From NCBI GenBank assembly GCA_024279135.1, contig JAJRRU010000003.1:124001-188000 (forward strand): a stretch of DNA of 64,000 nucleotides, in the 5' to 3' direction. Positions 16,667 through 26,035 of the stretch are shown piece by piece. Position 1 is the first letter of the stretch. The number at the start of each line of letters is the position of its first letter. Source of the stretch: Alphaproteobacteria bacterium (GTDB lineage Bacteria; Pseudomonadota; Alphaproteobacteria; Rhodospirillales; Casp-alpha2). The position numbers and the translations under genes are program-made. Under the pieces are notes generated by a model. That model was not told where the DNA came from. It saw only the letters and a list, made by a program, of their open reading frames with translations, and ran no database searches.

Positions 16667-17926
16667 TTATTGTGCCGGTACCAGTGCCGGTGCGGGCAGG
16701 GGGGCCTCGCGGATGGGCAAACAAATCAGAGCCGAAAAAATACCCACGCCGATGCCGACCCACCAAATACTGTCATAAGATCCGGACTGGTCATACATCG
16801 TCCCTCCCAGCCAGACGCCGATAAAGGCACCGATCTGGTGTGACAGGAAAACAAGTCCATACAGGGTTCCCATATATTTTACGCCATAAATATGAGCGAT
16901 TAATCCGGATGTAAGCGGCACGGTTGCGAGCCACAAAACCCCCATGGTGAGCGAGAAAAGCACCACCGTGGTCGGGGTCATGGGTAGCATGATAAATACC
17001 ACCGCGACGATGGTTCGTCCGGTATATATCCACGCCAGCAGATATTTTTTAGACCAGTATCTGCCCAGTGCCCCGGCGGCTATGGCACCGATGATATTGG
17101 CCGTCCCGATCAGGGCAATGGAAAAAGCACCCAGGGACGATGTGGTATTAACCCCGATACTGCGTAGTATACTGCTCGGCGGAATGGCGCTGCATATCTC
17201 GGTAATGAAGGCCGGGAAATGGGCGGTGATGAAGGCGAGCTGAAATCCGCAGGAAAAGAAGCCCACGAAAATCATGTAAAAGGTGGGATCGCGCAGGGCT
17301 TTTATAACAACCCTGCCCATACTTTCTTCCGGCCCGCTATGGGCTATCGCCACAGTGTCCGTCCGCAACCACGGCAGGACCATTAAAACTGCGATGATCA
17401 CCATGGCAAAAATAAGAAAAACACTGGACCAGGGCATGATGGCAAGCAAACTGACGGCAGCCGGTGGTCCGATGATCTGCCCTGCCGAACCCGCTGCGGT
17501 GGCAATGCCAAGCGTCAGTGAACGGTTTTCAGGCGATGCGGCCCGCCCGACCACGGCCAGAATAACCCCGAAGCCGGTGCCCGCGATGCCGAACCCCACG
17601 AGTATTTCATAGAACTGATGGGCTTCCGGGGTTACCGCGAAGCTGCTCAGCACCAGACCTAGCGCGTAAACCAGTGCGCCCAGGATGACCGCCCGCAAGT
17701 TGCCAAATTTTTCGGCTATGGCACCGAATATGGGCTGGCCGATACCCCAGGCCAGATTTTGGATGGCGATGGCGAATGAGAACTCGGATCGCAGCCAGCC
17801 GAACTGTTCGGCGATGGGGATCTGGAACACACCGAAACTGGCCCGAATGGCAAATCCGGTCATCAGGATCAGACAACCCGCCATTAAAACCGGGGTAATC
17901 AGCGGAGTAGGCGATTGAGGTTTCAT
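16667..17926 (-). CDS. MFS transporter
   Basis: 419 residues with about twelve hydrophobic segments. The N-terminal half (FGVFQIPIAEQFGWLRSEFSFAIAI, then GPPAAVSLLAIMPW) resembles MFS carriers of the oxalate/formate-antiporter and monocarboxylate type. The loop 2-3 motif is degenerate (GAIAEKFGNLRAVI). The substrate cannot be read from sequence. It lies alone between purN and ndk. Confidence 0.85.
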   Translation of the reverse strand: MKPQSPTPLITPVLMAGCLILMTGFAIRASFGVFQIPIAEQFGWLRSEFSFAIAIQNLAWGIGQPIFGAIAEKFGNLRAVILGALVYALGLVLSSFAVTPEAHQFYEILVGFGIAGTGFGVILAVVGRAASPENRSLTLGIATAAGSAGQIIGPPAAVSLLAIMPWSSVFLIFAMVIIAVLMVLPWLRTDTVAIAHSGPEESMGRVVIKALRDPTFYMIFVGFFSCGFQLAFITAHFPAFITEICSAIPPSSILRSIGVNTTSSLGAFSIALIGTANIIGAIAAGALGRYWSKKYLLAWIYTGRTIVAVVFIMLPMTPTTVVLFSLTMGVLWLATVPLTSGLIAHIYGVKYMGTLYGLVFLSHQIGAFIGVWLGGTMYDQSGSYDSIWWVGIGVGIFSALICLPIREAPLPAPALVPAQ

Positions 17927-18021
17927 GAGGTAACGTTCCTTGCGGCCACGATCATACTATAAGGTGCTAAATTGGATATTATCAAGGTTGTTGAAATGAT
18001 GCGGTTGGCGTAGATATTTCA

Positions 18022-18060
18022 TAGAAAAAGGCCGCTGAGCTATGACACAGCGACCTTTAA
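18022..18060 (-). terminator. Rho-independent terminator of ndk
   Basis: Read on the minus strand, AAAGGTCGCTG and CAGCGGCCTTT form a stem with one mismatch and a 10-base loop, followed by TTCT. It lies about 20 bases past the ndk stop. Confidence 0.8.
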
Positions 18061-18079
18061 ATTCTGATGTCGGCTGGGA

Positions 18080-18502
18080 TTAACCAACGATTTCCAGTTG
18101 GCTGAAGTAATATGAAATTTCTTCGGCTGCGGTTTCCGGCGAATCAGAACCGTGCACGGAATTGGCCTCAATGTTTTCTGCAAAATCACGGCGGATGGTG
18201 CCTTCGTCGGCGTTGGCCGGGTTGGTCGCCCCCATGATTTCACGGTTGCGGGTGATGGCTTCTTCACCTTCCAGAACCTGAACCACGATGGGGCCAGAGC
18301 ACATGAATTCGCACAGATCACCAAAAAAAGCGCGTTCGCTGTGGACAGCATAAAAGCCTTCGGCCTGTTCGCGGGTCAGTTTGACACGCTTTTGGGCGAT
18401 AATACGCAGATCAGCATCTTCAAAACGGGCATTGATTTTACCGGTGAGGTTGCGACGGGTTGCGTCAGGCTTGATAATTGACAGTGTACGTTCGACAGCC
18501 AT
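18080..18502 (-). CDS. ndk: Nucleoside diphosphate kinase
   Basis: 140 residues, the usual length. It balances NTP pools by ping-pong phosphotransfer. The active-site signature is NSVHGSDS with the phospho-His near residue 117. [11 protein letters not shown] opens the protein. AAGGAG lies about 7 bases before the ATG, and a terminator follows the gene. Confidence 0.97.
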   Translation of the reverse strand: MAVERTLSIIKPDATRRNLTGKINARFEDADLRIIAQKRVKLTREQAEGFYAVHSERAFFGDLCEFMCSGPIVVQVLEGEEAITRNREIMGATNPANADEGTIRRDFAENIEANSVHGSDSPETAAEEISYYFSQLEIVG

Positions 18503-18641
18503 TGGCTGATCTCCTTGCAGTAAGTGTAGTATTATATCGTAATAATCTGTTGGTGATATGCACCGAAATACCGCACATCACAATGCGGGCGGGTTATAAC
18601 CATATCGGGGCGGTCATGCAACCTTGTATGTATTAAATTTT

Positions 18642-19889
18642 CTAAAACCGGTCCGCTCTGAAGGGGTGAATGTCAATTGACGGTGTCTGATCCAGGGCTA
18701 TATCGGCCACCAGTTCTGCCGTCGGGGCGCACAGGGTCAGGCCAAGGTGGCCATGGCCATAGGCATGAATAATGTTGGGCCGGATGGGTGAGCGGCCAAT
18801 CACAGGAAGCGTGTCGGGGGTGGATGGGCGAAACCCCATCCATTGCGGATCGTCAGAACTGTTGAGCCCCGGCAAGCACTGTTTGGCTATTTTCAACATG
18901 GCATTGGCCCGGGCGTAATTGGGTGCTGCCTCCAGCCCGCCGAATTCCACCGTACCGGCGATGCGCATACCACACGACAAGGGTGCTATCAAAAAAGCAT
19001 GGGCGGTAATGGAGACTGAGCGATTTAATTCGATGCCCGGGTTCTTCATTGTAACGGTGTAACCGCGTTCGGTTTCAAGCGGGATGTTTTCCCCCCACAG
19101 TGCCGCCAGTCGGTGTGACCACGCACCAGCAGCCAGCACAACCTTGTCGGCCTTTATTTTGCGACCATCAGCCAGCTGAACGGTTGGCTTGGCATTTTCT
19201 TCGGCCACGTTTATGACGGTGCCGCTGACAAGAGTGACCCCTTGTTTTATGGCATGATTGGCAATGTCCAGGCCGGTCTGATGGGGATCAGTTACAGACA
19301 TCCAGTCGGGTTGCAGCACACCGTTGGTAAAACTGTCACCAAGCGCCGGTTCCATGTCATGCAATTCAGCCTTGTTCAGATAAGATACCGGGATACCAAA
19401 TTCCGTGCGCAGTTCCCAGTCACTGCGCGAGTGTTCAAAGGCGGCTGTTGATTGGTAGGCATGAATGTGGCCTTTGTGATGAAGGCAATGGGCAATCCCG
19501 GCCTCGGCAAAAAGCTGTTCCACAGCCGGGCCGGTGATCTTCATGATAGAGGCCAGCGAACGGGCACTGTCGCGGACACGTTTGGCGTTGCTGGCACGCC
19601 AGAATTTGTACAGCCATGGCATGATTTTTGGAATATAACGGGGCCGGATCGACAACGGACCAAGCGGGTCCAGCAGCCATTTTGGCGCACTGAGCATAAT
19701 ACCGGGCGATGCCAACGGCATGATGGCAGAGGTCGCAATGGCCCCAGCGTTACCGCTCGATGTGCCGGCGCACGGCTCGTCACGCTCGATTAGGGTGACG
19801 GTAACCCCGCGCCTGCGTAACACCGCCGCACAACTGATACCGATAATTCCGGAGCCGATAATGGCGACGTGTAAATTGTCATTTTTCAT
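18642..19889 (-). CDS. FAD-dependent D-amino-acid dehydrogenase-like oxidoreductase
   Basis: About 415 residues of the DadA/DAO family. The dinucleotide-binding motif is AIIGSGIIGISCA near residue 10, followed by ERDEPCAGTSSGNAGAIATSAI. The C-terminal GFRPSTPDTLPVIGRSP and HAYGHGHLGLTL match the FAD-binding end of DadA. It probably oxidises a D-amino acid or related amine at the membrane. ATG 19889 has AGGG upstream; ATG 19928 would add 13 residues without a ribosome site. No alanine racemase is adjacent. Confidence 0.85.
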   Translation of the reverse strand: MKNDNLHVAIIGSGIIGISCAAVLRRRGVTVTLIERDEPCAGTSSGNAGAIATSAIMPLASPGIMLSAPKWLLDPLGPLSIRPRYIPKIMPWLYKFWRASNAKRVRDSARSLASIMKITGPAVEQLFAEAGIAHCLHHKGHIHAYQSTAAFEHSRSDWELRTEFGIPVSYLNKAELHDMEPALGDSFTNGVLQPDWMSVTDPHQTGLDIANHAIKQGVTLVSGTVINVAEENAKPTVQLADGRKIKADKVVLAAGAWSHRLAALWGENIPLETERGYTVTMKNPGIELNRSVSITAHAFLIAPLSCGMRIAGTVEFGGLEAAPNYARANAMLKIAKQCLPGLNSSDDPQWMGFRPSTPDTLPVIGRSPIRPNIIHAYGHGHLGLTLCAPTAELVADIALDQTPSIDIHPFRADRF

Positions 19890-20017
19890 GGCCCTGAGAG
19901 TGTCATAATCCTGATTAGTGTAAAGCATAATTTTGTCATGTTCGAACGATCAAAATTCATCAATAATCTGAGCAATCGCTTTACTCTCCAGCCGGTTATG
20001 GTATGTAGCGCCCCATC

Positions 20018-21949
20018 ATGTTGCACATTAATGATCTGACATATCGTATCGCCGGACGTATTTTGTTCGACCAGGCCACCGTCGTTGTCCCAAACGGCCA
20101 CAAGGTAGGGCTGGTTGGCCGTAACGGCACGGGTAAATCGACCCTGATTAAACTGATCCTTGATGAGGTTCACGCGGATGAAGGATCGATTTCAGTGCGC
20201 CCCCGCATCAAGGTGGCCTGTGTTGCTCAGGAAGCCCCTGACGGGGACACCAGCCTGATCGACAGTGTGCTGGCCAGTGATACTGAACGGGTTGCCCTGA
20301 TGGACGAGGCCGAGACCGCCACCGATCCGGGGCGGATTGCCGATATTCATGAACGTCTGGGCGACATCGATGCTTATACCGCACCGACCAGAGCGGCGGC
20401 GATCCTCAGTGGTCTGGGGTTTAATGAAACCGCCCAGCAACGCCCATTGAACAGTTTTTCCGGTGGCTGGCGTATGCGCGTTGCATTGGCGTCCACGTTG
20501 TTCGTCAACCCGGATTTGCTGTTGCTGGATGAACCCACCAACCATCTGGATCTGGAAGCCTCCATGTGGCTGGAAAGTCATCTGCGGGCCTGGCGTGGCA
20601 CCTTGTTGATGATCAGCCACGACCGAACATTCCTGAACGCGGTTGCCAACGAAATTATACATCTGGAGAACCTGAAACTGATACGCTATGCCGGTAATTA
20701 TGACCGGTTTGAGCGGACCCGGCGGGAACGCCTGGAACTGGATTCCAAGATGCGCATCCGTCAGCTTGCCCAGCGTCGTCACTTACAGACTTTTGTTGAC
20801 CGGTTCCGCTATTCCGCGTCCAAGGCAAAACAGGCCCAGAGCCGTTTAAAAATGATCGAACGCATGCAGCCCATCGCCGCAGCGTTAGCTGATCAGTCCA
20901 TCAACTTTGATTTCCCCAAGCCTGATCTGTTATCGCCCCCGATTATTGCCCTTGAGGATGTGCAGGCCGGGTACGCACCGGGCAAACCGGTGTTGCGCGA
21001 TCTGGACCTGCGCATCGATATGGATGACCGGATCGGGCTGCTGGGTGCCAATGGTAATGGTAAATCAACCCTGATCAAGATATTGGGTGACCGTTTAAAA
21101 CCTCTGTCCGGGTCTTTACGAAAATCGTCCAAGCTCAAGGTCGGGTTTTTTGCCCAGCATCAGGTGGATGAGTTAAGCATCGATGATACGGCCTTCGAAC
21201 ATTTATTAAAAATGATGCCTATGCAACCGGAGGCACGTATTCGGGCCCATCTGGGAAAATTCGGTTTTCAGGGTCGCCGCGCCGATGTAAAGGCCAGCGA
21301 ACTATCCGGCGGCGAAAAAGCTCGGCTGGTTTTATCCATCATGAGCCGCGAGGCCCCACACCTGTTGCTGCTCGACGAGCCCACCAACCATCTGGACGTG
21401 GACTCTCGCGAGGCTCTGGTGCAGTCCATCAATGCTTACGAAGGGGCCGTGGTCATGGTCAGCCACGATGTGCATTTGCTGGAAACCACCTGTGACCGGT
21501 TGTGGCTGGTCGATGAGGGGACGTGCCGGGTGTTCGATGGCGATCTTGAAGAATACAAGGCGCTGTTGCTGGAACGAAAACGGGCCGAACGGCGGGGACC
21601 GGAAAACAGTCTGGCCGGGAATGTCGAGGGTGTTGAGGGTGGAAATGTTTCGTCTATCAAACTCAATGCAAAGCCATTGAATAAAAAAGAACAACGCCGC
21701 AACCGGGCCGCCTTACGCGCGCAATCGGATCATTTGAAACGCGCGGTACGTGACGCCGAAAAACTCTTGAGCAAACTGACGGCAGACCTCAAGGCGGTCG
21801 AAGCATCGCTCGCCGATCCCAAGCTCTACGAAGGCGGCGGAGACGCCGAAGTCATCGCCCTGCAAACCCGCAGCAAGGCATTGAAGGAAAGCATGGTCAA
21901 GGCCGAAGAGGTCTGGCTGGAAGCTTCTGATGCCATGGAAGCAAAATGA
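20018..21949 (+). CDS. ABC-F family ATPase
   Basis: 643 residues with two ABC domains and no membrane segment, so it is an ABC-F protein acting on ribosomes rather than a transporter. Domain one has Walker A GRNGTGKST, signature FSGGWRMR and LLLDEPTNHLD. Domain two has GANGNGKST, LSGGEKARL and the same Walker B. The linker near 225-290 is the charged P-site-tRNA-interaction type. The C-terminus is a coiled coil (560-643), as in Uup/YheS-like members. The downstream MFS gene starts inside its stop (ATGA). Confidence 0.94.
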   Translation: MLHINDLTYRIAGRILFDQATVVVPNGHKVGLVGRNGTGKSTLIKLILDEVHADEGSISVRPRIKVACVAQEAPDGDTSLIDSVLASDTERVALMDEAETATDPGRIADIHERLGDIDAYTAPTRAAAILSGLGFNETAQQRPLNSFSGGWRMRVALASTLFVNPDLLLLDEPTNHLDLEASMWLESHLRAWRGTLLMISHDRTFLNAVANEIIHLENLKLIRYAGNYDRFERTRRERLELDSKMRIRQLAQRRHLQTFVDRFRYSASKAKQAQSRLKMIERMQPIAAALADQSINFDFPKPDLLSPPIIALEDVQAGYAPGKPVLRDLDLRIDMDDRIGLLGANGNGKSTLIKILGDRLKPLSGSLRKSSKLKVGFFAQHQVDELSIDDTAFEHLLKMMPMQPEARIRAHLGKFGFQGRRADVKASELSGGEKARLVLSIMSREAPHLLLLDEPTNHLDVDSREALVQSINAYEGAVVMVSHDVHLLETTCDRLWLVDEGTCRVFDGDLEEYKALLLERKRAERRGPENSLAGNVEGVEGGNVSSIKLNAKPLNKKEQRRNRAALRAQSDHLKRAVRDAEKLLSKLTADLKAVEASLADPKLYEGGGDAEVIALQTRSKALKESMVKAEEVWLEASDAMEAK

Positions 21950-23154
21950 CGGTTTCACGGGATGACGAAAATCTGTCGTCCCATCAGAACTTACCCGGCG
22001 GAAGATTTGAAGCCCAGCGGTTGGCGGTGTTTTATGCCCTGTTGTTTGGCATCATTGGTATCAACATCCCGTTCTGGCCGGTCTGGATGGAATCCCGGGG
22101 TCTGAACGCCAGCCAGATCGGCATCGCCCTGTCATTGGGGCTGGCAACCAAAATAATCACCAATCCGATTATAGGACATTTTGCCGATCATACCGGGCGC
22201 AGACGGGGGCTGATGATTTTTCTGGCTACCGGGGCTTTGTTTGCCTACGCCAGCTTCTGGTTTGGTCATAACTTTCTGGCCCTGACCCTGGTGACTATTG
22301 TGTATTTCAGTTTCTGGTCACCGTTGTTACCGCTGATTGAGGGCCTGACCATGTTGGGCGCACAAAAAAAACGGTATGGCTATGGCAGTATCCGATTGTG
22401 GGGATCTATCGGTTTTGTCGTCGCATCAAGCGTGGCCGGTCTGATCGTGGCCGGGCGTTCGCCCGATGTGATTTACCTGATGGTCGTTGTCATGCTGGTC
22501 ATGCTTGTGCTGGCTGGTTTTGCCCTGCCGGAAATTCGGCTCGCCGATCGCACAATGACCCGTTCAGAACCCAATAAGCTAAAGGTCTTGATTGTGTTAT
22601 CGGATCGGAAATTTGTGATTTTCCTGATCGCCGCGGCTCTGATATTGGCCAGTCACAGTGCGTTTTATGGTTTTGCTACCCTGCTCTGGCGCAGCCTGGG
22701 GTATTCTGAGACCATGATCGGATTATTCTGGGCCGAAGGCACCATTGCCGAGGTTCTGCTGTTTATGTTTGCCCACCGCCTGATGCGGATTACCGGCGCT
22801 CTGGGCTTGATGTTTCTGGGTGCTGTGGCCGGAATTATCCGCTGGTCGGTGATGGCTTACGCTACCTCGGCGGTCGATATTGCCGCTATTCAGCTACTGC
22901 ATGGTTTAACCTTCGGGGCCAGCCATCTGGGGGCCATGTATTATATCAGCTCGCATGTGGCTGATCACTTGTCAGCCACGGCCCAGGGTTTGTATTCCAG
23001 CACCGTGATGGGGTTGGCTTTGAGCGGGGCGACACTGGTATCGGGGTATTTGTTTGATGCTCATGGCGGTCTGGTCTTCCTCGCCATGGCGGGTATGAGT
23101 ATGGTAGGCCTGCTGGTATTGATTTTATTGACCATGACACAGGGAAAACAATAA
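21946..23154 (+). CDS. MFS transporter (phenylpropionate-permease-like)
   Basis: 402 residues and about twelve membrane segments. IGINIPFWPVWMESRGLNASQIGIAL and FSFWSPLLPLIEGLTM, with YGSIRLWGSIGF, are characteristic of the MFS_1-like/HcaT group. The substrate is unknown. The ATGA overlap with the ABC-F gene and the TAATG overlap with the GST gene indicate a tightly coupled three-gene operon. Confidence 0.88.
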   Translation: MTVSRDDENLSSHQNLPGGRFEAQRLAVFYALLFGIIGINIPFWPVWMESRGLNASQIGIALSLGLATKIITNPIIGHFADHTGRRRGLMIFLATGALFAYASFWFGHNFLALTLVTIVYFSFWSPLLPLIEGLTMLGAQKKRYGYGSIRLWGSIGFVVASSVAGLIVAGRSPDVIYLMVVVMLVMLVLAGFALPEIRLADRTMTRSEPNKLKVLIVLSDRKFVIFLIAAALILASHSAFYGFATLLWRSLGYSETMIGLFWAEGTIAEVLLFMFAHRLMRITGALGLMFLGAVAGIIRWSVMAYATSAVDIAAIQLLHGLTFGASHLGAMYYISSHVADHLSATAQGLYSSTVMGLALSGATLVSGYLFDAHGGLVFLAMAGMSMVGLLVLILLTMTQGKQ

Positions 23155-23786
23155 TGGGCTACACGCTGTATTGGTGTCCGGGTAAAGCATCCTTTGCCCC
23201 CCACGCGTTATTAGCAGAAAGCGGGCTGGATTATGATCTTGAACTGATCGACATCGCCACCGGACAGAGCCATTCACCGGACTATCTGGCTATCAACCCG
23301 GCGGGTTACGTTCCGGCGTTGAAGTTGCCCGATGGCGGCATCCTCTATGAAGCCGCCGCCATCATGTTATATCTGGCCGATAAACACGAATTACGCACCA
23401 TGGCACCGGGAATTCATGATGCCGAACGGGCGTTGTTTTTACGTTCGCTGTTTTATCTGACCAATACCATTCAGGATGCCTGCAAGGCCTATTATTACGC
23501 CCACCGCTATTCCACCTCGCCTGATGACAGTCCGCGCATCAAGGCGCGCGCAGTGCAAAATCTCGATGATCGCTGGGCTGTGGTCGAAGACCTGCTAAGT
23601 CAGAACGGCCCCTATCATCTGGGCGAGCGGTTCAGCCTGGTCGATATTTATATGACCATGCTGGCCGACTGGTACCCCGGCGAGCGGGACGGTTTTCATG
23701 CCCGGTGTCCTTCCGTTAAACGGTGCAGCGATCTGGTGTTGGCCCGACCCGCCATTGTTGGGGTCTTGAAAATCGACTTTGATTAA
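23154..23786 (+). CDS. Glutathione S-transferase family protein
   Basis: 210 residues. The N-terminal thioredoxin-like half has YWCPGKASFAPHALLAESGLDYDLE, the cis-Pro GYVPALKLPDGG and EAAAIMLYLAD. The C-terminal helical half has GERFSLVDIYMTML. Ser within GKASFAP is the likely active-site position, suggesting the beta or a related class. It ends on a TTAA shared with the stop of the convergent C45 gene, so the two stop codons overlap by two bases. Confidence 0.9.
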   Translation: MGYTLYWCPGKASFAPHALLAESGLDYDLELIDIATGQSHSPDYLAINPAGYVPALKLPDGGILYEAAAIMLYLADKHELRTMAPGIHDAERALFLRSLFYLTNTIQDACKAYYYAHRYSTSPDDSPRIKARAVQNLDDRWAVVEDLLSQNGPYHLGERFSLVDIYMTMLADWYPGERDGFHARCPSVKRCSDLVLARPAIVGVLKIDFD

Positions 23787-24847
23787 GCAACCCGGTACGT
23801 TTTAAAAGCTGCATCCGCGTTGGCTCCTTTACGGATGTGTAATTCCCGCGTGTCCAAATCCATGACCATGGTGAACACGGTGCCCAGTTCCTTGACCGCT
23901 ACATGGGGAATGAACGGGCGGAAAATGGGAAACTCAATGTTGGAGCGATCCGACAGGATGGATTTCATTAAATTCAGCGATCTGTCTTCCGGCTGGTTTT
24001 GGATGTGTCCTGCGACCCGGCCATAGCGGGCGTAGGAGCTGTGAAAAAGTGGGTCTTCAGGGCTGTTGACCGGCTGGCCACGATAATGATTGGTGTGGAT
24101 CAGCACGCCGTCTTCCGGGTTCAAGGTAAAACAGGTCTGGCCGGCAAATTCCGTATCGAAACAGTTACCCGCCATATCGGCTACCAGTACGTTGCTGGAT
24201 TTGCCGGTATTTGCGCTGGTGATTAATGTTGCGGCCTGATCAATGGTCTGGCAATCGAGGATACCGCGCAACAGGATATGGATGGGCACCCCGTCAAGTT
24301 TCTCTCCCAGTGTGAGGATATTCAGGCATACCCCGAGACCGGCGCTGTTCATACCGATTTTACCGATAATGCCCGGTTCGGTGATCATGGTGATGGTCGG
24401 CCCGTCCGGACTTTCAATCCGTAGCAGAATACTGAGGTCTTCCAGCGGTTTGCCCCAATCCCAGGTCTGGCCCAATAAATTGCTGCCTGGAAAACACAGG
24501 GCAGTACATTCTGTGGCCTGCAAATCGGGTGTTTCGACCAGCCCGCCGTGGGACAATATCTCGGTCCGTGAATTGAGGGCCACCAGCCACAAAGGATCAA
24601 GACCGGCTGCATCCGCGATGGCATCGATTTCCGTCATATAATCTTGGTTAAAGTCTTCGATGGTGGTGCGAAAGCTGGCGGCCAACTCAAGAATTTTCGG
24701 GTCCGGCAGGTTAAAAATTTCCCGGTAATAGGCGATGGTATCGGCGATCTCGCCGCTCAGTTGTTCGCCGTACTGGCGGCCACGCTCAACCGGTGATCCG
24801 GAGATGGTTATAGCCCTGAAACTATCGGCTGGGTTATGTTCGGTCAT
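23783..24847 (-). CDS. C45-family (acyl-CoA:6-APA acyltransferase-like) Ntn hydrolase
   Basis: About 354 residues. The family cleaves itself to expose an N-terminal Cys nucleophile. Here that would be C114 in ATECTALC, followed by GSNLLGQTWDW, as in the penicillin acyltransferase/acid-ceramidase-like superfamily. The N-terminal part RGRQYGEQLSGEIADTIAYYREIF fits. The substrate is unknown; amide hydrolysis or acyl transfer is the inferred chemistry. The start at 24847 overlaps the stop of the upstream alcohol dehydrogenase (ATGA), so both are made from one message. Confidence 0.83.
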   Translation of the reverse strand: MTEHNPADSFRAITISGSPVERGRQYGEQLSGEIADTIAYYREIFNLPDPKILELAASFRTTIEDFNQDYMTEIDAIADAAGLDPLWLVALNSRTEILSHGGLVETPDLQATECTALCFPGSNLLGQTWDWGKPLEDLSILLRIESPDGPTITMITEPGIIGKIGMNSAGLGVCLNILTLGEKLDGVPIHILLRGILDCQTIDQAATLITSANTGKSSNVLVADMAGNCFDTEFAGQTCFTLNPEDGVLIHTNHYRGQPVNSPEDPLFHSSYARYGRVAGHIQNQPEDRSLNLMKSILSDRSNIEFPIFRPFIPHVAVKELGTVFTMVMDLDTRELHIRKGANADAAFKTYRVA

Positions 24848-25944
24848 GCGGTCAAACTTGTCAGGACACGGTCTCTGGTGCCGATAAAATTCTGCCCCCG
24901 CGCCCCACCCAGGGCGGTTGCCACCATACCGGCCCATTCATCGCCTTGAATGCCATATTGAGCCGGCTGGGTTGATACACCAAGGGTATCGAGCAATGCG
25001 CTCAGATCATCCACTCCGGCCTTTAGGTCGGGGCCGAAAATTCTGCCAAGGCTGGCATCACAGTCTTTGTCGATACCGATCACACTGTCGAGGATTTTTG
25101 GCAATGTGAAAGAACAGGCCAGACCGTGGGGTACATCATATTTCAAGGTTATGGGGTAGGATATCGAATGGGCCAGCGCGGTTTTGGTGTTCGAGAATGC
25201 CAGCCCGGCAAACAGGCAGGCCCTGGCAACACGCGAGCGCAAATCAATGTTTTGCAGATCACCAGTCAGCCGGGGCAGGGCGGCGATCATTTCAGTTGCG
25301 CCAAACACGGCATGATTGGCCGAAACAGGGTTGCTGTTGTGGTTCCAGATGCTTTCCAGTGCGTGGGACAGGGCGTCCAGCCCGGTGCTGATGGTCAATG
25401 CTTTGGGCAGGTCGAGCATGAGTTCGGGATCAACAACCGCATGTGAGGGGTAAAGTTCCGGGCGCGCCAGTGAGTATTTTTTCTGAGACGTTTTATCCCA
25501 CACTGTCGCCCAGTAGGTTAACTCGCTGCCGGTTCCTGCGGTGGTGGGCACGGCGATGATGGGATGACTGGCGAGTTGGTCCTCGCCGTGGCCGGTCTCT
25601 AAAAACCGCCGCACGGCATCAAATCCATCAGGACAGGAGGCCAGAACCTTGACCGTGTCGATGACAGAACCACCGCCAAGGGCAACGATGACTGTATCTT
25701 GACTGGCAGAACTTGCGAACCGGGCGCAGGTTTCGCTAAGGTCTGAAAAATCCGGGTTGGGGGTGATATTATTAATGATGCATTGTGGTTTGCCCGCTCT
25801 GCTGACTAACGCTTCGCTTAATGTCGCAAAATACGGCTCGTCATAGGTGACAAGACAATAAGGTCGTTTGTCGATGATTTTATGGAGGCCAGCGAATACC
25901 CCTTGCCCAAAACAGATTTGAACCGGGTTCTCAAATTTCCACAT
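24844..25944 (-). CDS. Iron-containing alcohol dehydrogenase, phosphonoacetaldehyde-reductase-like
   Basis: About 366 residues from ATG 25944, which has AGGAG 7 bases upstream. GGGSVIDTVK binds NAD(P). Metal ligands are likely from GLDALSHALES and the histidines of ALAHSISYP and YDVPHGLA. The N-terminus MWKFENPVQICFGQG and the block ATVWDKTSQKKYSL recall the phosphonoacetaldehyde reductase branch (PhpC-like). That assignment is tentative, since no phosphonate genes are nearby. It is coupled to the C45 hydrolase and diverges from aspS. Confidence 0.82.
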   Translation of the reverse strand: MWKFENPVQICFGQGVFAGLHKIIDKRPYCLVTYDEPYFATLSEALVSRAGKPQCIINNITPNPDFSDLSETCARFASSASQDTVIVALGGGSVIDTVKVLASCPDGFDAVRRFLETGHGEDQLASHPIIAVPTTAGTGSELTYWATVWDKTSQKKYSLARPELYPSHAVVDPELMLDLPKALTISTGLDALSHALESIWNHNSNPVSANHAVFGATEMIAALPRLTGDLQNIDLRSRVARACLFAGLAFSNTKTALAHSISYPITLKYDVPHGLACSFTLPKILDSVIGIDKDCDASLGRIFGPDLKAGVDDLSALLDTLGVSTQPAQYGIQGDEWAGMVATALGGARGQNFIGTRDRVLTSLTA

Positions 25945-26035
25945 TGCTGGTCTCCTGACTTGACATTGGCTGAGGGGCATGGCTTTTCACCGGGATAGTT
26001 CAGCCCCTCATCATAGTAAACAGGTTTTTCATACG

